Positions 46,218 through 55,846 are shown, numbered from the stretch's first letter. The stretch: 64,000 nucleotides of DNA from Burkholderia sp. WSM2232 (GCF_000472545.1 NZ_AWZV01000010.1:62001-126000), one strand, 5' to 3'. The notes: generated by a model not told the origin, from the letters alone. Made by a program: numbers and translations.

Positions 46218-47606
46218 ATGAGTGTTGAGACCGCAAATCTGAGCGATCTGGCGAGACAGGACGTGCAGTTCCATCTGCATTCGCAGACCAACCTGCCGGC
46301 ACATCGGCATCGCGGGCCGCTTGTGATGTGTCGGGGCGACGGAATCCGCGTCTACGACGAAGCCGGAAACGAATATATCGAATCGATGTCCGGACTTTGG
46401 TGCGCGGCGCTGGGATTTTCTGATCGGCGTCTGGCCGCCGCTGCGACACGGCAGCTGGAAACGCTGCCTTACTATCACACCTTCAACCACCGTGTTCCCG
46501 ACGTCGTCGCGCGCCTTGCCGAACGGGTTGCGGCGCTCGTGCCGGTGGTGGATCCGAAGATTTTCTTCGCATCGTCTGGTTCAGAAGCCAATGACACGAT
46601 GACCAAAATAGCCTGGTCGTATCATCGCGCGCGCGGCAAGCCGGAACGCCGGAAGATGATCGCGCACACGAAAGGCTTTCATGGTGCGACGGTCATGGGC
46701 GCAAGCCTGTCGGGTCTACCGCATATGCACGGGGCATTTGGATTGCCGGTTGAAGGAATCCTGCACGTCGAGTGCCCGCATTTCTACAGGAACGGCCGCG
46801 CGAACGAGACTGAAGCAGACTTTGTTGCTCGATTAGTGGGCGATCTGGAAGCACTGATCGCTCGCGAAGGTGCGGGCACGATCGCAGCGTTTATTTCTGA
46901 GCCGATTCTGGGGGCGGGCGGTGTCATCGTGCCGCCAGCCGGTTACTTCCCGGCTGTTCAAAATGTGCTCCGCAAACATGGCATCTTGATGTTGTCCGAT
47001 GAAATCATTTGTGGATTCGGACGCACCGGTGACTGGTTCGGTGCCCAGGGAGCCGGCTTCGTGCCGGACATGATGTCGTGCGCGAAGACGTTTTCATCTG
47101 GCTATGTACCTATTTCCGCAGTGGTCGTCAGCGGAGATATCTATTCCGCGCTCGAAAGTGAAAGCGCGCACAGCGGCCCATTCGGGCACGGCTTCACTTA
47201 CTCGGGCCATCCGGTAGCGGCTGCCGTCGCGCTGGAAGCAGTCACGATCTATCAGGAAATGAATGCGCCAGCGCGGACACGGGAGCTGGGTGCTTACCTG
47301 CACGACCGACTCGCGTCGCTAGCCGGGCATCCTCTCGTTGGCGAGATCCGGGGGCGCGGTTTGATAGCAGGAATCGAACTTGTCAGCGACAAGGAGACGC
47401 GAGCGTGCTTTCCGTCCAAAGCCCATGTCGGTGCCGCAGTCGAAGCGCGGGCGAGGGCGCACGGGTTAATCGTGCGGAATATGGGCGACGTGATTGCCCT
47501 GAGCCCGCCATTCATTGTCACGCCAGGCGAAATAGATTTGATTGTCCAGAAGCTTGCGCGTGCGCTTGACGAAGCCGGGCGGAGCCCGCAGGTCGACCGG
47601 AGCTAA
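46218..47606 (+). CDS. class III omega-aminotransferase
   Basis: A 462-residue PLP fold-type I aminotransferase. SGSEANDTMTKIAWSYHRA (120-138), GFHGATVMGASLSG, Asp261 in DEIICGFGRTG, and catalytic Lys290 in SCAKTFSSGYVPIS are in place, with FTYSGHPVAAAVALEA. It belongs with putrescine/beta-alanine:pyruvate type omega-transaminases, which deaminate terminal amines. AAGGGG lies upstream of ATG 46218. First gene of a second unit under the shared operator, followed directly by the importer ATPase. Confidence 0.92.
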   Translation: MSVETANLSDLARQDVQFHLHSQTNLPAHRHRGPLVMCRGDGIRVYDEAGNEYIESMSGLWCAALGFSDRRLAAAATRQLETLPYYHTFNHRVPDVVARLAERVAALVPVVDPKIFFASSGSEANDTMTKIAWSYHRARGKPERRKMIAHTKGFHGATVMGASLSGLPHMHGAFGLPVEGILHVECPHFYRNGRANETEADFVARLVGDLEALIAREGAGTIAAFISEPILGAGGVIVPPAGYFPAVQNVLRKHGILMLSDEIICGFGRTGDWFGAQGAGFVPDMMSCAKTFSSGYVPISAVVVSGDIYSALESESAHSGPFGHGFTYSGHPVAAAVALEAVTIYQEMNAPARTRELGAYLHDRLASLAGHPLVGEIRGRGLIAGIELVSDKETRACFPSKAHVGAAVEARARAHGLIVRNMGDVIALSPPFIVTPGEIDLIVQKLARALDEAGRSPQVDRS

Positions 47607-47617
47607 GAGGGGTTAAG

Positions 47618-48715
47618 GTGGAAAGCAAATCAATTATTGATTTCGTCGGCGTACAGAAGTCCTACGACGGCGAAAATCTGGTCGTAAAGGATCTCAACTT
47701 GTCTATTCGCCGTGGCGAGTTTCTGACCTTGCTGGGGGCATCGGGATCGGGCAAAACAACGACACTGATGATGCTCGCGGGTTTCGAGATGCCGACGCGA
47801 GGCGGGATATGGATGAACGGTAAACCGATTGAGACTGTTCCGGCGCACAAGCGCGGGATTGGCATGGTGTTTCAAAACTACGCGCTATTCCCGCACATGA
47901 CCATTGAGCAAAATCTCGCCTATCCACTGCGGATGCGGAATGTATCGCGCAACGAGACGTTGGCAAAGGTCAAACGCGCCGTTGACATGGTGCGGCTTCA
48001 TGGCATGGAAAGGCGCCGGCCTGCGGAGCTGTCCGGCGGTCAGCAGCAGCGTGTGGCATTGGCGCGCGCGATGGTTTTCGAACCTGAATTGATTCTGATG
48101 GATGAACCGCTCGGTGCCCTTGACAAGAATCTTCGTGAGCACATGCAGTATGAAATCAAGCAGTTGCATCGCGAGTTGGGCGTGACGGTAGTCTATGTGA
48201 CCCACGATCAGGCCGAAGCGCTGACGATGTCGGACCGGGTTGCCGTGTTTCAGCAAGGAGCAATTTCCCAAATTGGCTCACCGGACGAACTCTATGAAAG
48301 ACCGGCAAATCTCGACGTTGCGAGCTTTATCGGCGAGAGCAATCGGCTTACAGGTACTGTCGTAAGCGTGGGCAATATGGTTGACATCGTTCGTCTGGCT
48401 TCCGGCCTCATGCTCGAGGTGTCATCGACGACTCCGGTTCGACAGGTTGACCGAGCGGTTGAAATTGTAGTCAGACCTGAGCGCGTGTCGATCGAACAGC
48501 GGCCTGCCGACGGTCAGTGGCAATGGCTGCAAGGACGAGTTTCTGGTCTGACGTACTTGGGAGACCACCTGCGGGTTCGATTGGTGGCTGGCTCGGGGGA
48601 CTCATTCGTCGCGAAGGTTTCGGGAGCTTACCGGGCATTGCCAGGCGTGGGTCAAGATCTTCGCTTCGGGTGGAGAACGCAGGATGCACACGTGTTTCAG
48701 CGATCAGTGCATTAA
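47618..48715 (+). CDS. ABC transporter ATP-binding protein, PotA type
   Basis: A 365-residue ATPase starting at GTG 47618, eleven bases after the aminotransferase. Walker A GASGSGKTT (40-48), Q-loop Gln86, signature LSGGQQQRVALARAM (138-152), Walker B LILMDEPLGALD (158-169), His196 and a C-terminal TOBE-like regulatory domain are intact. It completes the importer whose permeases and binding proteins lie 6-10 kb upstream; no other ATPase is present, and the shared operator supports their joint expression. Confidence 0.93.
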   Translation: MESKSIIDFVGVQKSYDGENLVVKDLNLSIRRGEFLTLLGASGSGKTTTLMMLAGFEMPTRGGIWMNGKPIETVPAHKRGIGMVFQNYALFPHMTIEQNLAYPLRMRNVSRNETLAKVKRAVDMVRLHGMERRRPAELSGGQQQRVALARAMVFEPELILMDEPLGALDKNLREHMQYEIKQLHRELGVTVVYVTHDQAEALTMSDRVAVFQQGAISQIGSPDELYERPANLDVASFIGESNRLTGTVVSVGNMVDIVRLASGLMLEVSSTTPVRQVDRAVEIVVRPERVSIEQRPADGQWQWLQGRVSGLTYLGDHLRVRLVAGSGDSFVAKVSGAYRALPGVGQDLRFGWRTQDAHVFQRSVH

Positions 48716-49060
48716 TCGGTGCCATCGCTTTTACGTCGTAGACCGGACGGCGCCTGGTGCGTTCCACCAGTCCGGGCAGAGTTGCGTCGGCGCCGAGCGG
48801 ATCTTGATCCGCTTCGATATCTACGACGCGTTGCTCGAATGGCTCAGCGCGAAGCCAGCGCCAAGCCAGCGCGATAGAAATAGGCAATAACCCAATCGTC
48901 GCGTGTATTCGCGCGCGCGCCTTCCGCTCATAAGATGGGTCATCGGCCAGACGCAAAGCCGAGTGGGCCAGAGAGCAACGCCGCATTGAGGCCTCGTGCC
49001 GCAAGCGGGAGGTCGCTCTCTTGCCCTCAACTTCTACGGCTAACAAAGAGAGAACGCAAC
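48716..49060. other. intergenic stretch, nothing recognised
   Basis: About 345 bases between the ATPase and an SDR gene. A minus-strand frame crossing it has no family resemblance. No intrinsic terminator seen. Confidence 0.5.
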
Positions 49061-49801
49061 ATGACGACGCAAGCCAACACTAGCAAGGTCATCCTCGTCA
49101 CTGGCGCAAGCAGCGGCATCGGCGAAGCCACTGTCCGGCTGCTCGCGGCCCAGGGACACCGGCTCGTGATCGGCGCCCGGCGCGCGGATCGGCTCGCCGC
49201 GCTGGCAGAGGAACTGCAAGCAGGCGGCGGCACGGTCCGCTACCGGGCGCTCGACGTCACATCGGCCGCCGACGTCAACGCTTTCGCCCAGTTCGCACTC
49301 GACGCGTTCGGCCGCATCGACGTTATCGTGAACAACGCCGGTGTGATGCCACTCTCGCCCTTGAGCGCGCTGAAGGTCGAAGAATGGAACTGGATGATCG
49401 ACGTGAACGTTCGTGGCGTCCTGCACGGCATCGCGGCCGTGCTGCCGACCATGGAGCGACAAGGCTCTGGCCACGTCATCAACATGTCCTCTATCGGCGG
49501 CCTGTCCGTGTCGCCGACGGCGGCAGTGTACTGCGCAACCAAGTTCGCGGTGCGTGCAATCTCCGACGGACTGCGGCAGGAGACGGACAGGATCCGCGTG
49601 ACCGTCATCTGTCCGGGTGTCGTGGAGTCCGAACTCGCCGAGTCGATCTCGGATGAGACGGCGCGCGCGGCGATGCGCGATTTCCGCCGGGTCGCGCTGA
49701 CTTCGGATGCCATCGCGCGCTCGGTTGCATATGCAATCGATCAGCCCGCCGACGTCGATGTCAGCGAGATTGTCGTGCGTCCGACAGCGAGCCCTTTCTG
49801 A
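49061..49801 (+). CDS. short-chain dehydrogenase/reductase (YdfG-like)
   Basis: A 246-residue classical SDR from ATG 49061 with an AAAGAGAGA ribosome site. TGASSGIG (14-21), NNAGVMPLSPL, MSSIGGL and YCATK are present, and the C-terminal part matches NADP-dependent YdfG-type oxidoreductases. An upstream ATG at 48935 adds an unrelated tail. It is followed 27 bases later by a second SDR. Probably part of a carbonyl/quinone detoxification set. Confidence 0.88.
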   Translation: MTTQANTSKVILVTGASSGIGEATVRLLAAQGHRLVIGARRADRLAALAEELQAGGGTVRYRALDVTSAADVNAFAQFALDAFGRIDVIVNNAGVMPLSPLSALKVEEWNWMIDVNVRGVLHGIAAVLPTMERQGSGHVINMSSIGGLSVSPTAAVYCATKFAVRAISDGLRQETDRIRVTVICPGVVESELAESISDETARAAMRDFRRVALTSDAIARSVAYAIDQPADVDVSEIVVRPTASPF

Positions 49802-49828
49802 TCCCATAACCTGAAGGAGGATTTCCCC

Positions 49829-50590
49829 ATGACTTCACATGCAACAGCACAGCAGCCGTTTGCCGGCAAGGTCGCCATTGTGACGGGCGCAGCGAGCGGC
49901 ATCGGACATGCCACCACAGAACTGCTGCACGCACAGGGTGCGACGGTGATCGCCGTGGACCGCGGCACGAACGTTGAAGCGTTGACTCGCCCCGGTATCG
50001 TCCCTCTCGTCGCCGACGTCGCGCAAGAGGAGAGCGCCGTGCGTGCCGTGTCCACCGCGATGCAACGCTTCGGCAAGCTGGACATTCTGGTGAACAACGC
50101 GGGAATCATCATCAACAAGCCGGTCGTCGACATGACGCTCGATGACTGGAACGGCATCCAGGCCGTCAATTCCACCGGCGCGTTCCTGTTTTCGCGCGAG
50201 GCAATGCGGGCGATGATGCCGGCGAAAAGCGGCGCGATAGTGAACGTCGGGTCGTATGCGTGCTATCAGGCGTTTCCGTTGATCGCGGCGTACGCGGCAT
50301 CAAAGGGTGCGCTTGCGCAGCTGACTCGCGCAATGTCCCTCGAAGCCATCGATCATGGCATCCGGGTCAATGCCGTGGGCTCGGGCGATGCCGTGACGAA
50401 CATCACCAACCATCTTCACGAAGACGGCCCGGCCTTTCTCGCCGAGCACGGTAAGAACGCTCCCATCAAACGCGCAGCCGATCCCCGGGAGATTGCTGAA
50501 GTGATCGCCTTCCTGGCGTCCGAAAAAGCCAGCTACATCGTCGGCGCGGTGGTGATGGCCGACGGCGGCATGAGCGTGGCACTGAAGTAA
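49829..50590 (+). CDS. short-chain dehydrogenase/reductase
   Basis: A 253-residue SDR with TGAASGIG, DILVNNAGII, the serine region NVGSYACYQ, YAASKGALAQ, and a C-terminal GAVVMADGGMSV typical of FabG-like enzymes. AAGGAGG precedes ATG 49829. In the catalytic-site block the usual SS/SSI is GSY, still supplying serine. It is convergent with the lysR gene at 50803. Confidence 0.88.
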   Translation: MTSHATAQQPFAGKVAIVTGAASGIGHATTELLHAQGATVIAVDRGTNVEALTRPGIVPLVADVAQEESAVRAVSTAMQRFGKLDILVNNAGIIINKPVVDMTLDDWNGIQAVNSTGAFLFSREAMRAMMPAKSGAIVNVGSYACYQAFPLIAAYAASKGALAQLTRAMSLEAIDHGIRVNAVGSGDAVTNITNHLHEDGPAFLAEHGKNAPIKRAADPREIAEVIAFLASEKASYIVGAVVMADGGMSVALK

Positions 50591-50790
50591 CGTCGCGCTC
50601 CGTTTTCGACGTCAACACCGTTGCACCTGTTCGCCGGGACAGCAGCGAACGAGCTTGCAGCGCCGAAGGCCACGGCGGTCCAACGCGGCATTGACACGTG
50701 GTAAGACTCCTCTGAAGCGACGGACTTCGCGCAGTGACGTGGTCGGCAGGCGATGCGCCCCGCCAGAGGCCCGCCTGGCTATGGATGGGC

Positions 50791-50812
50791 ACTAGCCGGC
50801 TACTAGCCGGCT
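50791..50812. repeat. 11-base tandem duplication at a lysR stop codon
   Basis: ACTAGCCGGCT occurs twice in tandem (50791-50801 and 50802-50812). The second copy contains the stop codon of the minus-strand lysR gene. Probably replication slippage. Confidence 0.7.
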
Positions 50813-51711
50813 GGTGCTTCGGAAGGCTGCCTCAGCCGATCAAGAAACCACCGGCCGGCCGGACCGGGCGGTGTGTCCTTGCGATAGATCGCGAACATCG
50901 CGATTGGCGGCGTTTGCGGCTGAAAGTTTTCGATCCGCAGGGGGACCAGCTCGCCCGAAACGATATGGCCATGCACCATTGCCGCCGGCATGTGCCCCCA
51001 TCCGAAACCTGCACGGAGAAACGCGTGCTTTGCGCCGAGATCGGCGAGTCGCCAGATCAAAGGCGACAGCACCCCGAACGTCTTGCCCTCGGTCAACGTC
51101 GTGCGGTCAGTCAGCACGAGCTGCACGTGTTCTTCCAGCTCGCGCTGCCGGATCACCCGCCTGATCGATGCCAAGGGATGTGTCGGCGCCGCGACAGTGA
51201 CCATCGGGACATCCAGCAGTTTCTCTGTATCGACTGTTTCGGGCACGGCCGGCATTGAACCGCTGATACCAAGCCGGCACTCGCGATCGAATACCGGCCG
51301 CACGACCGCGCCCAACGCCTCGACATAGAGCCGCAAAGGTGTGTGGGGAAACGCATCACGAAACTCTCCAACGGCCGCTGTCAGTGAGGCCATCGGATAC
51401 ATGACGTCGACCACGACCGAAAGCTCAGGCTCGAGTCCCTCGGCAATCGCGCGCGCTTTCGACTTGAACCCGTCCATCCCGCTGACGACGAGGCGCGCTT
51501 GCGCAAGCAGCGCAGTGCCTTGCTCGGTCAGGCGCGGATAGCGGCTGCTTCGATCGAACAACTGCACGTTGATCTGCCCTTCGAGATTGGCGAGCGTCTG
51601 GCTCACGACAGATTGTGCCCTGCGCAGTCTTCGGCCGGCGGCAGAGAAGCTGCCTTCGTCCGCGGCCGCAATGAAGGTGCGCAATTGATCCATGGATACG
51701 CCGTCGAGCAT
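50803..51711 (-). CDS. LysR family transcriptional regulator
   Basis: A 302-residue LysR protein: MDQLRTFIAAADEGSFSAAG, RRLRRAQSVVSQTLANLE (helix-turn-helix), and an effector domain ending RQPSEAPAG. It is divergent from a pirin gene at 51811 and probably controls the pirin-DoxX-SnoaL-MDR genes. The upstream SDR pair may also be a target. Confidence 0.9.
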   Translation of the reverse strand: MLDGVSMDQLRTFIAAADEGSFSAAGRRLRRAQSVVSQTLANLEGQINVQLFDRSSRYPRLTEQGTALLAQARLVVSGMDGFKSKARAIAEGLEPELSVVVDVMYPMASLTAAVGEFRDAFPHTPLRLYVEALGAVVRPVFDRECRLGISGSMPAVPETVDTEKLLDVPMVTVAAPTHPLASIRRVIRQRELEEHVQLVLTDRTTLTEGKTFGVLSPLIWRLADLGAKHAFLRAGFGWGHMPAAMVHGHIVSGELVPLRIENFQPQTPPIAMFAIYRKDTPPGPAGRWFLDRLRQPSEAPAG

Positions 51712-51810
51712 GTATCGGTTTCCTAGATGGGATTCATCGAGAAATATAGGCTTCTCCGGGAGATGTCAAGCACTTAACCTTCACTCATCCCAACCCCGAG
51801 AGAGATTTTC

Positions 51811-52659
51811 ATGGAACTCGCCACAGAAAGCGTTCACCACCTGGTCGGCCGCCCAATCGCCGTGCGCACCCGAGGGCGGGCGCACGGGCCCGTCACACGG
51901 GTCGTGAGCCCCGCCGATATCGGTGAACTCATCAAGCCGTTTGTCTTTCTCGATTACTTCGACTTCACGTCGTCGGGCAACGCATTGTTTCCGATGCACC
52001 CGCACTCCGGCATCGCGACGCTCACTGTATTGCTCAGGGGCGAACTGCGTTACGAAGACACGACCGGCGCCGCAGGGGTGTTGCCGGCGGGCAGCCTCGA
52101 ATGGATGCGCGCGGGAAACGGCATCTGGCACGACGCCAGCCCCGCAGGTCCGGGCCGGTTTCAGGGCTATCAGCTTTGGGTGGCGTTGCCGCGCAGCCTG
52201 GAAAACGGCACGCCTCATAGTCAATATCTTCCGCCAGAGGCCGTGCCGCGCAAGTCGCCGGTGCGTGTCGTGCTTGGTAGCCTGGATGGGCTGGAGAGCC
52301 CGATTGCTGCACCAGTGGGGATGAACCTGCTGCATGTACGTTTGCAAGCCGGGCAATCGTGGCGTTGGGAACCGCCGGCTGGGCACACTGTAGCGTGGGC
52401 CCATATCAACACGGGTTGCGTCGAAGTCTCCCGCGAGCTGCTGCAAGACGAGCTGGCTGTCTTTGTTCCGTCCGAAGATGCCCTGGAATTTACGGCTCAG
52501 GCGGACGCGGATTTCATCGTCGCATCCGCCGTCCCGCACCCGCACGACCTCGTGCTTGGCCACTACTCGGTCCACACCTCGAAGGAGGCGCTCGCCAGGG
52601 GAGAAGCCGGGATCGCGAGTATTGGCCAACAGCTGCGGAAGAACGGCCGCCTGCGCTAA
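51811..52659 (+). CDS. pirin family protein
   Basis: A 282-residue double-cupin protein. The pirin metal motif MHPHSGIATLT has His63 and His65, with LEWMRAGNGIWHD following, and the C-terminal cupin includes VPHPHDLVLGHYSVHTS. Bacterial pirins can act as quercetin-2,3-dioxygenases or as redox-sensing partners. First gene to the right of the divergent lysR and followed by DoxX, a frequent partner set. Confidence 0.92.
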   Translation: MELATESVHHLVGRPIAVRTRGRAHGPVTRVVSPADIGELIKPFVFLDYFDFTSSGNALFPMHPHSGIATLTVLLRGELRYEDTTGAAGVLPAGSLEWMRAGNGIWHDASPAGPGRFQGYQLWVALPRSLENGTPHSQYLPPEAVPRKSPVRVVLGSLDGLESPIAAPVGMNLLHVRLQAGQSWRWEPPAGHTVAWAHINTGCVEVSRELLQDELAVFVPSEDALEFTAQADADFIVASAVPHPHDLVLGHYSVHTSKEALARGEAGIASIGQQLRKNGRLR

Positions 52660-52721
52660 ATGGCAACAATTGACGTATCTGCTTTTCCCATTCTCTTTTT
52701 TACGCAAACTCGGAGCACATC

Positions 52722-53159
52722 ATGAACTTCAACTCGACATCGGCAAATTCATATCAGGCCTTCCCTTTGATTGGGCGCGTTCTTCTCGCCGCCATTTTTC
52801 TCGTAAGCGGCTTCAGCAAGCTGATGGCCCCTGGTCCGACCATCGGCTATATCGCCTCACTTGGCTTGCCCGTCCCACTACTCGGCTACATCGGCTCAAT
52901 GACACTGGAACTCGCAGCGAGCGTGCTGCTGATCGTCGGCTATCGCACCCGACTCATCGCGGCATTGCTGGCCGTGTACTCGATCGTCACGGCGTTGATC
53001 TTTCACCATGCGCTGGGCGACCAGAACCAGATGTTCCACTTCCTCAAGAACCTTGCAATGTCCGGCGGCCTTCTTCAGGTGGTCGCGTTCGGGGCCGGCG
53101 CGTACAGCTTTGACAATCGCGGCAAGGCAACCGCCGCCCGGATCGCGTCGGCGCAATGA
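52722..53159 (+). CDS. DoxX family membrane protein
   Basis: A 145-residue membrane protein with four hydrophobic helices (about 14-34, 46-66, 71-90, 105-127). LIGRVLLAAIFLVSGFSKLM and ALIFHHALGDQNQMFHFLKN are typical of DoxX/YphA-type proteins, which are often linked to redox stress and pirin genes. It follows pirin by about 60 bases. Confidence 0.9.
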   Translation: MNFNSTSANSYQAFPLIGRVLLAAIFLVSGFSKLMAPGPTIGYIASLGLPVPLLGYIGSMTLELAASVLLIVGYRTRLIAALLAVYSIVTALIFHHALGDQNQMFHFLKNLAMSGGLLQVVAFGAGAYSFDNRGKATAARIASAQ

Positions 53160-53331
53160 TGTTTCCTTGCGATGAAATACGAGCTTCCCTTGATGAAGCG
53201 CAGCGGCGGCAGTGCGCTTACCAAACACCGCCTCTGTCGCGGCATCGACAGGACCCGGCGGCATGAGTGTGAACGGGGGCATGACCATTGTTGGCTTCGA
53301 AATCTGATCAACATTCGACACAGGGAACACA

Positions 53332-53748
53332 ATGAGCACCGCATCAGAATTGCTACAGCAACACCTTCAATTGCTCGTTGACGACAATGCAGCGTGGCAG
53401 AAGCTGATTGCCGACGACGTAGTGTGGGAGCTGCCCTACGCAGCGGGTATCGGACATCCCGCCCGGCTTACCGGCAGGGAAGAGGTTTTTCGCCACGCCT
53501 CCTGGTTCGTTGGCGCGGTCGCGGATTTCCGGTTCTTTGATCTGCGCCTGCTGCCCGGGGCGAACCCTGAGCAGGCGGTTGCGCAGGTGCGCGCCGAGGG
53601 CTTGATCAAACCAACCGGCCGGATCTACCAGCAGGAGTACGTAGTGTTTCTCGGCGCGCGGGAAGGCAAGATCGCGCATCTGCGCGAGTATTTCGATCCG
53701 GTACAGGCCGCGAAAGCGCTCGACGCGGCCATCGTCGGCCTCGACTGA
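53332..53748 (+). CDS. SnoaL-like/NTF2-fold protein
   Basis: A 138-residue single-domain protein with SnoaL/NTF2 features: LLQQHLQLLVDDNAAWQKLI, ADDVVWELPY, and REGKIAHLREYFDPVQAAKA at the C terminus, the classic end of this fold. Members are small isomerases, hydrolases or ligand binders. It sits between DoxX and an MDR gene in the LysR-linked cluster. Activity unknown. Confidence 0.85.
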   Translation: MSTASELLQQHLQLLVDDNAAWQKLIADDVVWELPYAAGIGHPARLTGREEVFRHASWFVGAVADFRFFDLRLLPGANPEQAVAQVRAEGLIKPTGRIYQQEYVVFLGAREGKIAHLREYFDPVQAAKALDAAIVGLD

Positions 53749-53780
53749 CCAGCGGTATTCAGACATTTGTGGAGAAGTTC

Positions 53781-54707
53781 ATGAAAGCTATCCGTGTTGC
53801 CGCCTACGGCGGCCCTGAATCACTCGAACTGCAAGACATTGAAGAACCGCCTGTCGGCGACGAAGAGGTGCTGATCGACGTAGCCAGTACGTCGGTTAAT
53901 CCGGTCGACTGGAAGATCGTCACGGGCATGATGAAAGGCTTCATTCCGCTGCCATTGCCTTTTACCCCTGGCGTGGATGTGGCAGGGACGGTGGCCGCGC
54001 TTGGACGCAATGTCACCGGGCTAGCGGTGGGCGCTGAGGTTTTCGGCTTTATCGGTATCACCGGCGGTTATGCAACGCGTGCGGTGTCAAGCGCCGACCG
54101 CCTTGCGCTGAAACCCAAGAACGTCGGTTTTCTTGAAGCGGGTGGTATTCCCGCCACTGCGCTGACCGCGTGGCAGGCGCTGCATGAGCACGGCGGTTTG
54201 CGTGCCGGCCAAAGAGTCCTGATTCACGGCGCGGCGGGCGGCGTCGGCAGCGTTGCCGTGCAACTCGCCAGGATTGCCGGGGCAGAGGTCATCGCTACTG
54301 CATCCGCACGCAACCTCGAATACGTCAAAAGCCTCGGTGCATCGACGGTTATCGACTATGCGGCAAATGACTTCGAGCGGAATGCGTCCGACGTCGATAT
54401 CGTGCTCGATCTCGTTGGAGGCGATACGCAAACGCGTTCGTGGTCTGTGCTCAGGCGTGGCGGCACACTTGTTTCGACGGTTAGCCTGCCGGATGCAAGC
54501 CGCGGGGCGGATGTCGGCGCCATCGGCAAGAGATTCGCCACACGCCCGGACGGCGAACAGTTGTCCGTACTCGCGTCGCTGTATGAGTCAGGGCAGCTAC
54601 GCACCGAGATCGATTCGGTGTACCCACTTGTACGTGCAGGCGAAGCACTGGCGAAAAGTATGGCAGGTCATGTCCGAGGGAAGGTGATCATTCAAGCGAC
54701 CAATTGA
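53781..54707 (+). CDS. NADP-dependent quinone oxidoreductase-like MDR protein
   Basis: A 308-residue zinc-free MDR enzyme. The GroES-like part is KAIRVAAYGGPESLELQDIE, the dinucleotide motif HGAAGGVGSVAVQLARIAGA, and the C terminus HVRGKVIIQ. ATG 53781 has TGGAG six bases upstream; a GTG at 53769 is less likely. It probably reduces quinones or enones with NADPH and is an intact relative of the frameshifted gene at 7604-8604. Confidence 0.9.
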   Translation: MKAIRVAAYGGPESLELQDIEEPPVGDEEVLIDVASTSVNPVDWKIVTGMMKGFIPLPLPFTPGVDVAGTVAALGRNVTGLAVGAEVFGFIGITGGYATRAVSSADRLALKPKNVGFLEAGGIPATALTAWQALHEHGGLRAGQRVLIHGAAGGVGSVAVQLARIAGAEVIATASARNLEYVKSLGASTVIDYAANDFERNASDVDIVLDLVGGDTQTRSWSVLRRGGTLVSTVSLPDASRGADVGAIGKRFATRPDGEQLSVLASLYESGQLRTEIDSVYPLVRAGEALAKSMAGHVRGKVIIQATN

Positions 54708-55091
54708 GACGAACAGTCGCCGACGGCATACCGAGAGCCAGTGCCGACGTAACGGGCCCCGGTAGCCTTGCATTGTGGGTCGATAGAGTGGCGTGACTTA
54801 TCACTAGCCGCTCGGCCACATGCAAAAACCGGGGCGTAGATGCCCTTGATCGCAGTATGAGTGAAGCGATGGGACAAGCTCCCGGTGGCGCTTTCCGCGC
54901 CGAAAACGACGTTCAAGACTTTTGTGAATGGCTCCTTGTCGCGCAGTCGCACCCGCTGAGCCATGACGTCACTAAACCGCCGCTGACGCGGGGGAATGTT
55001 TCGGTGGTCGGTTTACAGTTAAGAAACCAAACGCCTACACGGCCACCAACGGCCGTGCAAAACGCATCAGGCCGTATGCGGCCAGGAATAG
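54708..55091. other. intergenic stretch, nothing recognised
   Basis: About 385 bases between convergent genes. A 7-base-pair inverted repeat CACGGCC...GGCCGTG lies near 55040-55060, not followed by a T-run. No coding sequence supported. Confidence 0.5.
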
Positions 55092-55505
55092 TCAACCGGT
55101 GCCGTTTTCTAATTCGTGGGCAGTTTTCTCTATCATCGGCCGCGTGTATTTCTCGACCGGGTCCTCTCCGGTTCGACCAACTTCGCCGGCGTCGAAGGCT
55201 AGATAGACTTCGTTGAAGAGCCTGGGCCAAGCCTCTTCTCCGTGCGAGGCAAAATCGTCATACACGAAACCGACAACAGCGATCGCTACCGCGTCACAAA
55301 ACCAGAAGGGAAGTCGGCCCTCGTGAAACCCGACTGCCAGCTGCCGAGCTACCGCGTTGTATGCTTCACGCCTCGTCGATCCGACAATCTCGGTCCAATG
55401 TTCGAGGTCGTGTACCGAAAGCAACGACGCTGGACCCGTCTGGTCGTAGCGAGACTGCAAGTGCCTTATAAAGTCTGCTTGCAAATCTTGTGGAACCGGC
55501 TTCAT
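55092..55505 (-). CDS. hypothetical protein, immunity-protein-like
   Basis: A 137-residue acidic, aromatic-rich protein. The central part WFCDAVAIAVVGFVYDDF and the C-terminal WPRLFNEVYLAFDAGE with EDPVEKYTRPMIEKT recall the small cytosolic immunity proteins that accompany polymorphic toxins, but I cannot name a family. Its ATG overlaps the stop of an upstream frame (ATGA), the usual toxin/immunity arrangement. Looks like a real, expressed gene; function is inference. Confidence 0.6.
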   Translation of the reverse strand: MKPVPQDLQADFIRHLQSRYDQTGPASLLSVHDLEHWTEIVGSTRREAYNAVARQLAVGFHEGRLPFWFCDAVAIAVVGFVYDDFASHGEEAWPRLFNEVYLAFDAGEVGRTGEDPVEKYTRPMIEKTAHELENGTG

Positions 55506-55846
55506 GCAGGCGGCTTTTGTTTGTAGTGGACGACAAAGTATAAGCGACCATACGACAGCTTTTTAACGGCCGCTATCGGGCGAATCGAAGGTCCCTTCGG
55601 GGTCGTAAACAGACGCCCGTCGCTACGTCCCTGTGTCGTCGCGCCAACCACAAGCGGTTTCCCCACACCTTCCCGCCAGTACACGTTTCGCTCGTCTTCA
55701 TTCGCGCAGCCGATATTGCGGGCGGCTATCGGGCGACAATGCGCTGGCCGCTGTCGGCCGGAAGGCCCGTGGTCGTTCTGGATCGCTAAGCGCCCCGGCC
55801 GGGTGTGCGGGGGGGCGGCTGTTGCGCAGACGCGCCGCGGAGCCAC
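55502..55846 (-). CDS. hypothetical protein or toxin C-terminal fragment
   Basis: A frame of up to 114 codons whose stop overlaps the start of the immunity-like gene as ATGA. Only the last 60 residues look protein-like (VYWREGVGKPLVVGATTQGR, then LFTTPKGPSIRPIAAVKKLS and YGRLYFVVHYKQK). The true start is unclear and the N-terminal part reads like random sequence. It could be the residual C-terminal toxin domain of a larger lost protein. Low confidence. Confidence 0.35.
   Translation of the reverse strand: MAPRRVCATAAPPHTRPGRLAIQNDHGPSGRQRPAHCRPIAARNIGCANEDERNVYWREGVGKPLVVGATTQGRSDGRLFTTPKGPSIRPIAAVKKLSYGRLYFVVHYKQKPPA

Noticed and set aside
48471..49046. 191-codon minus-strand frame between the ATPase and SDR genes
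   Set aside because: Overlaps the end of the ATPase gene, no recognisable family, no ribosome site.
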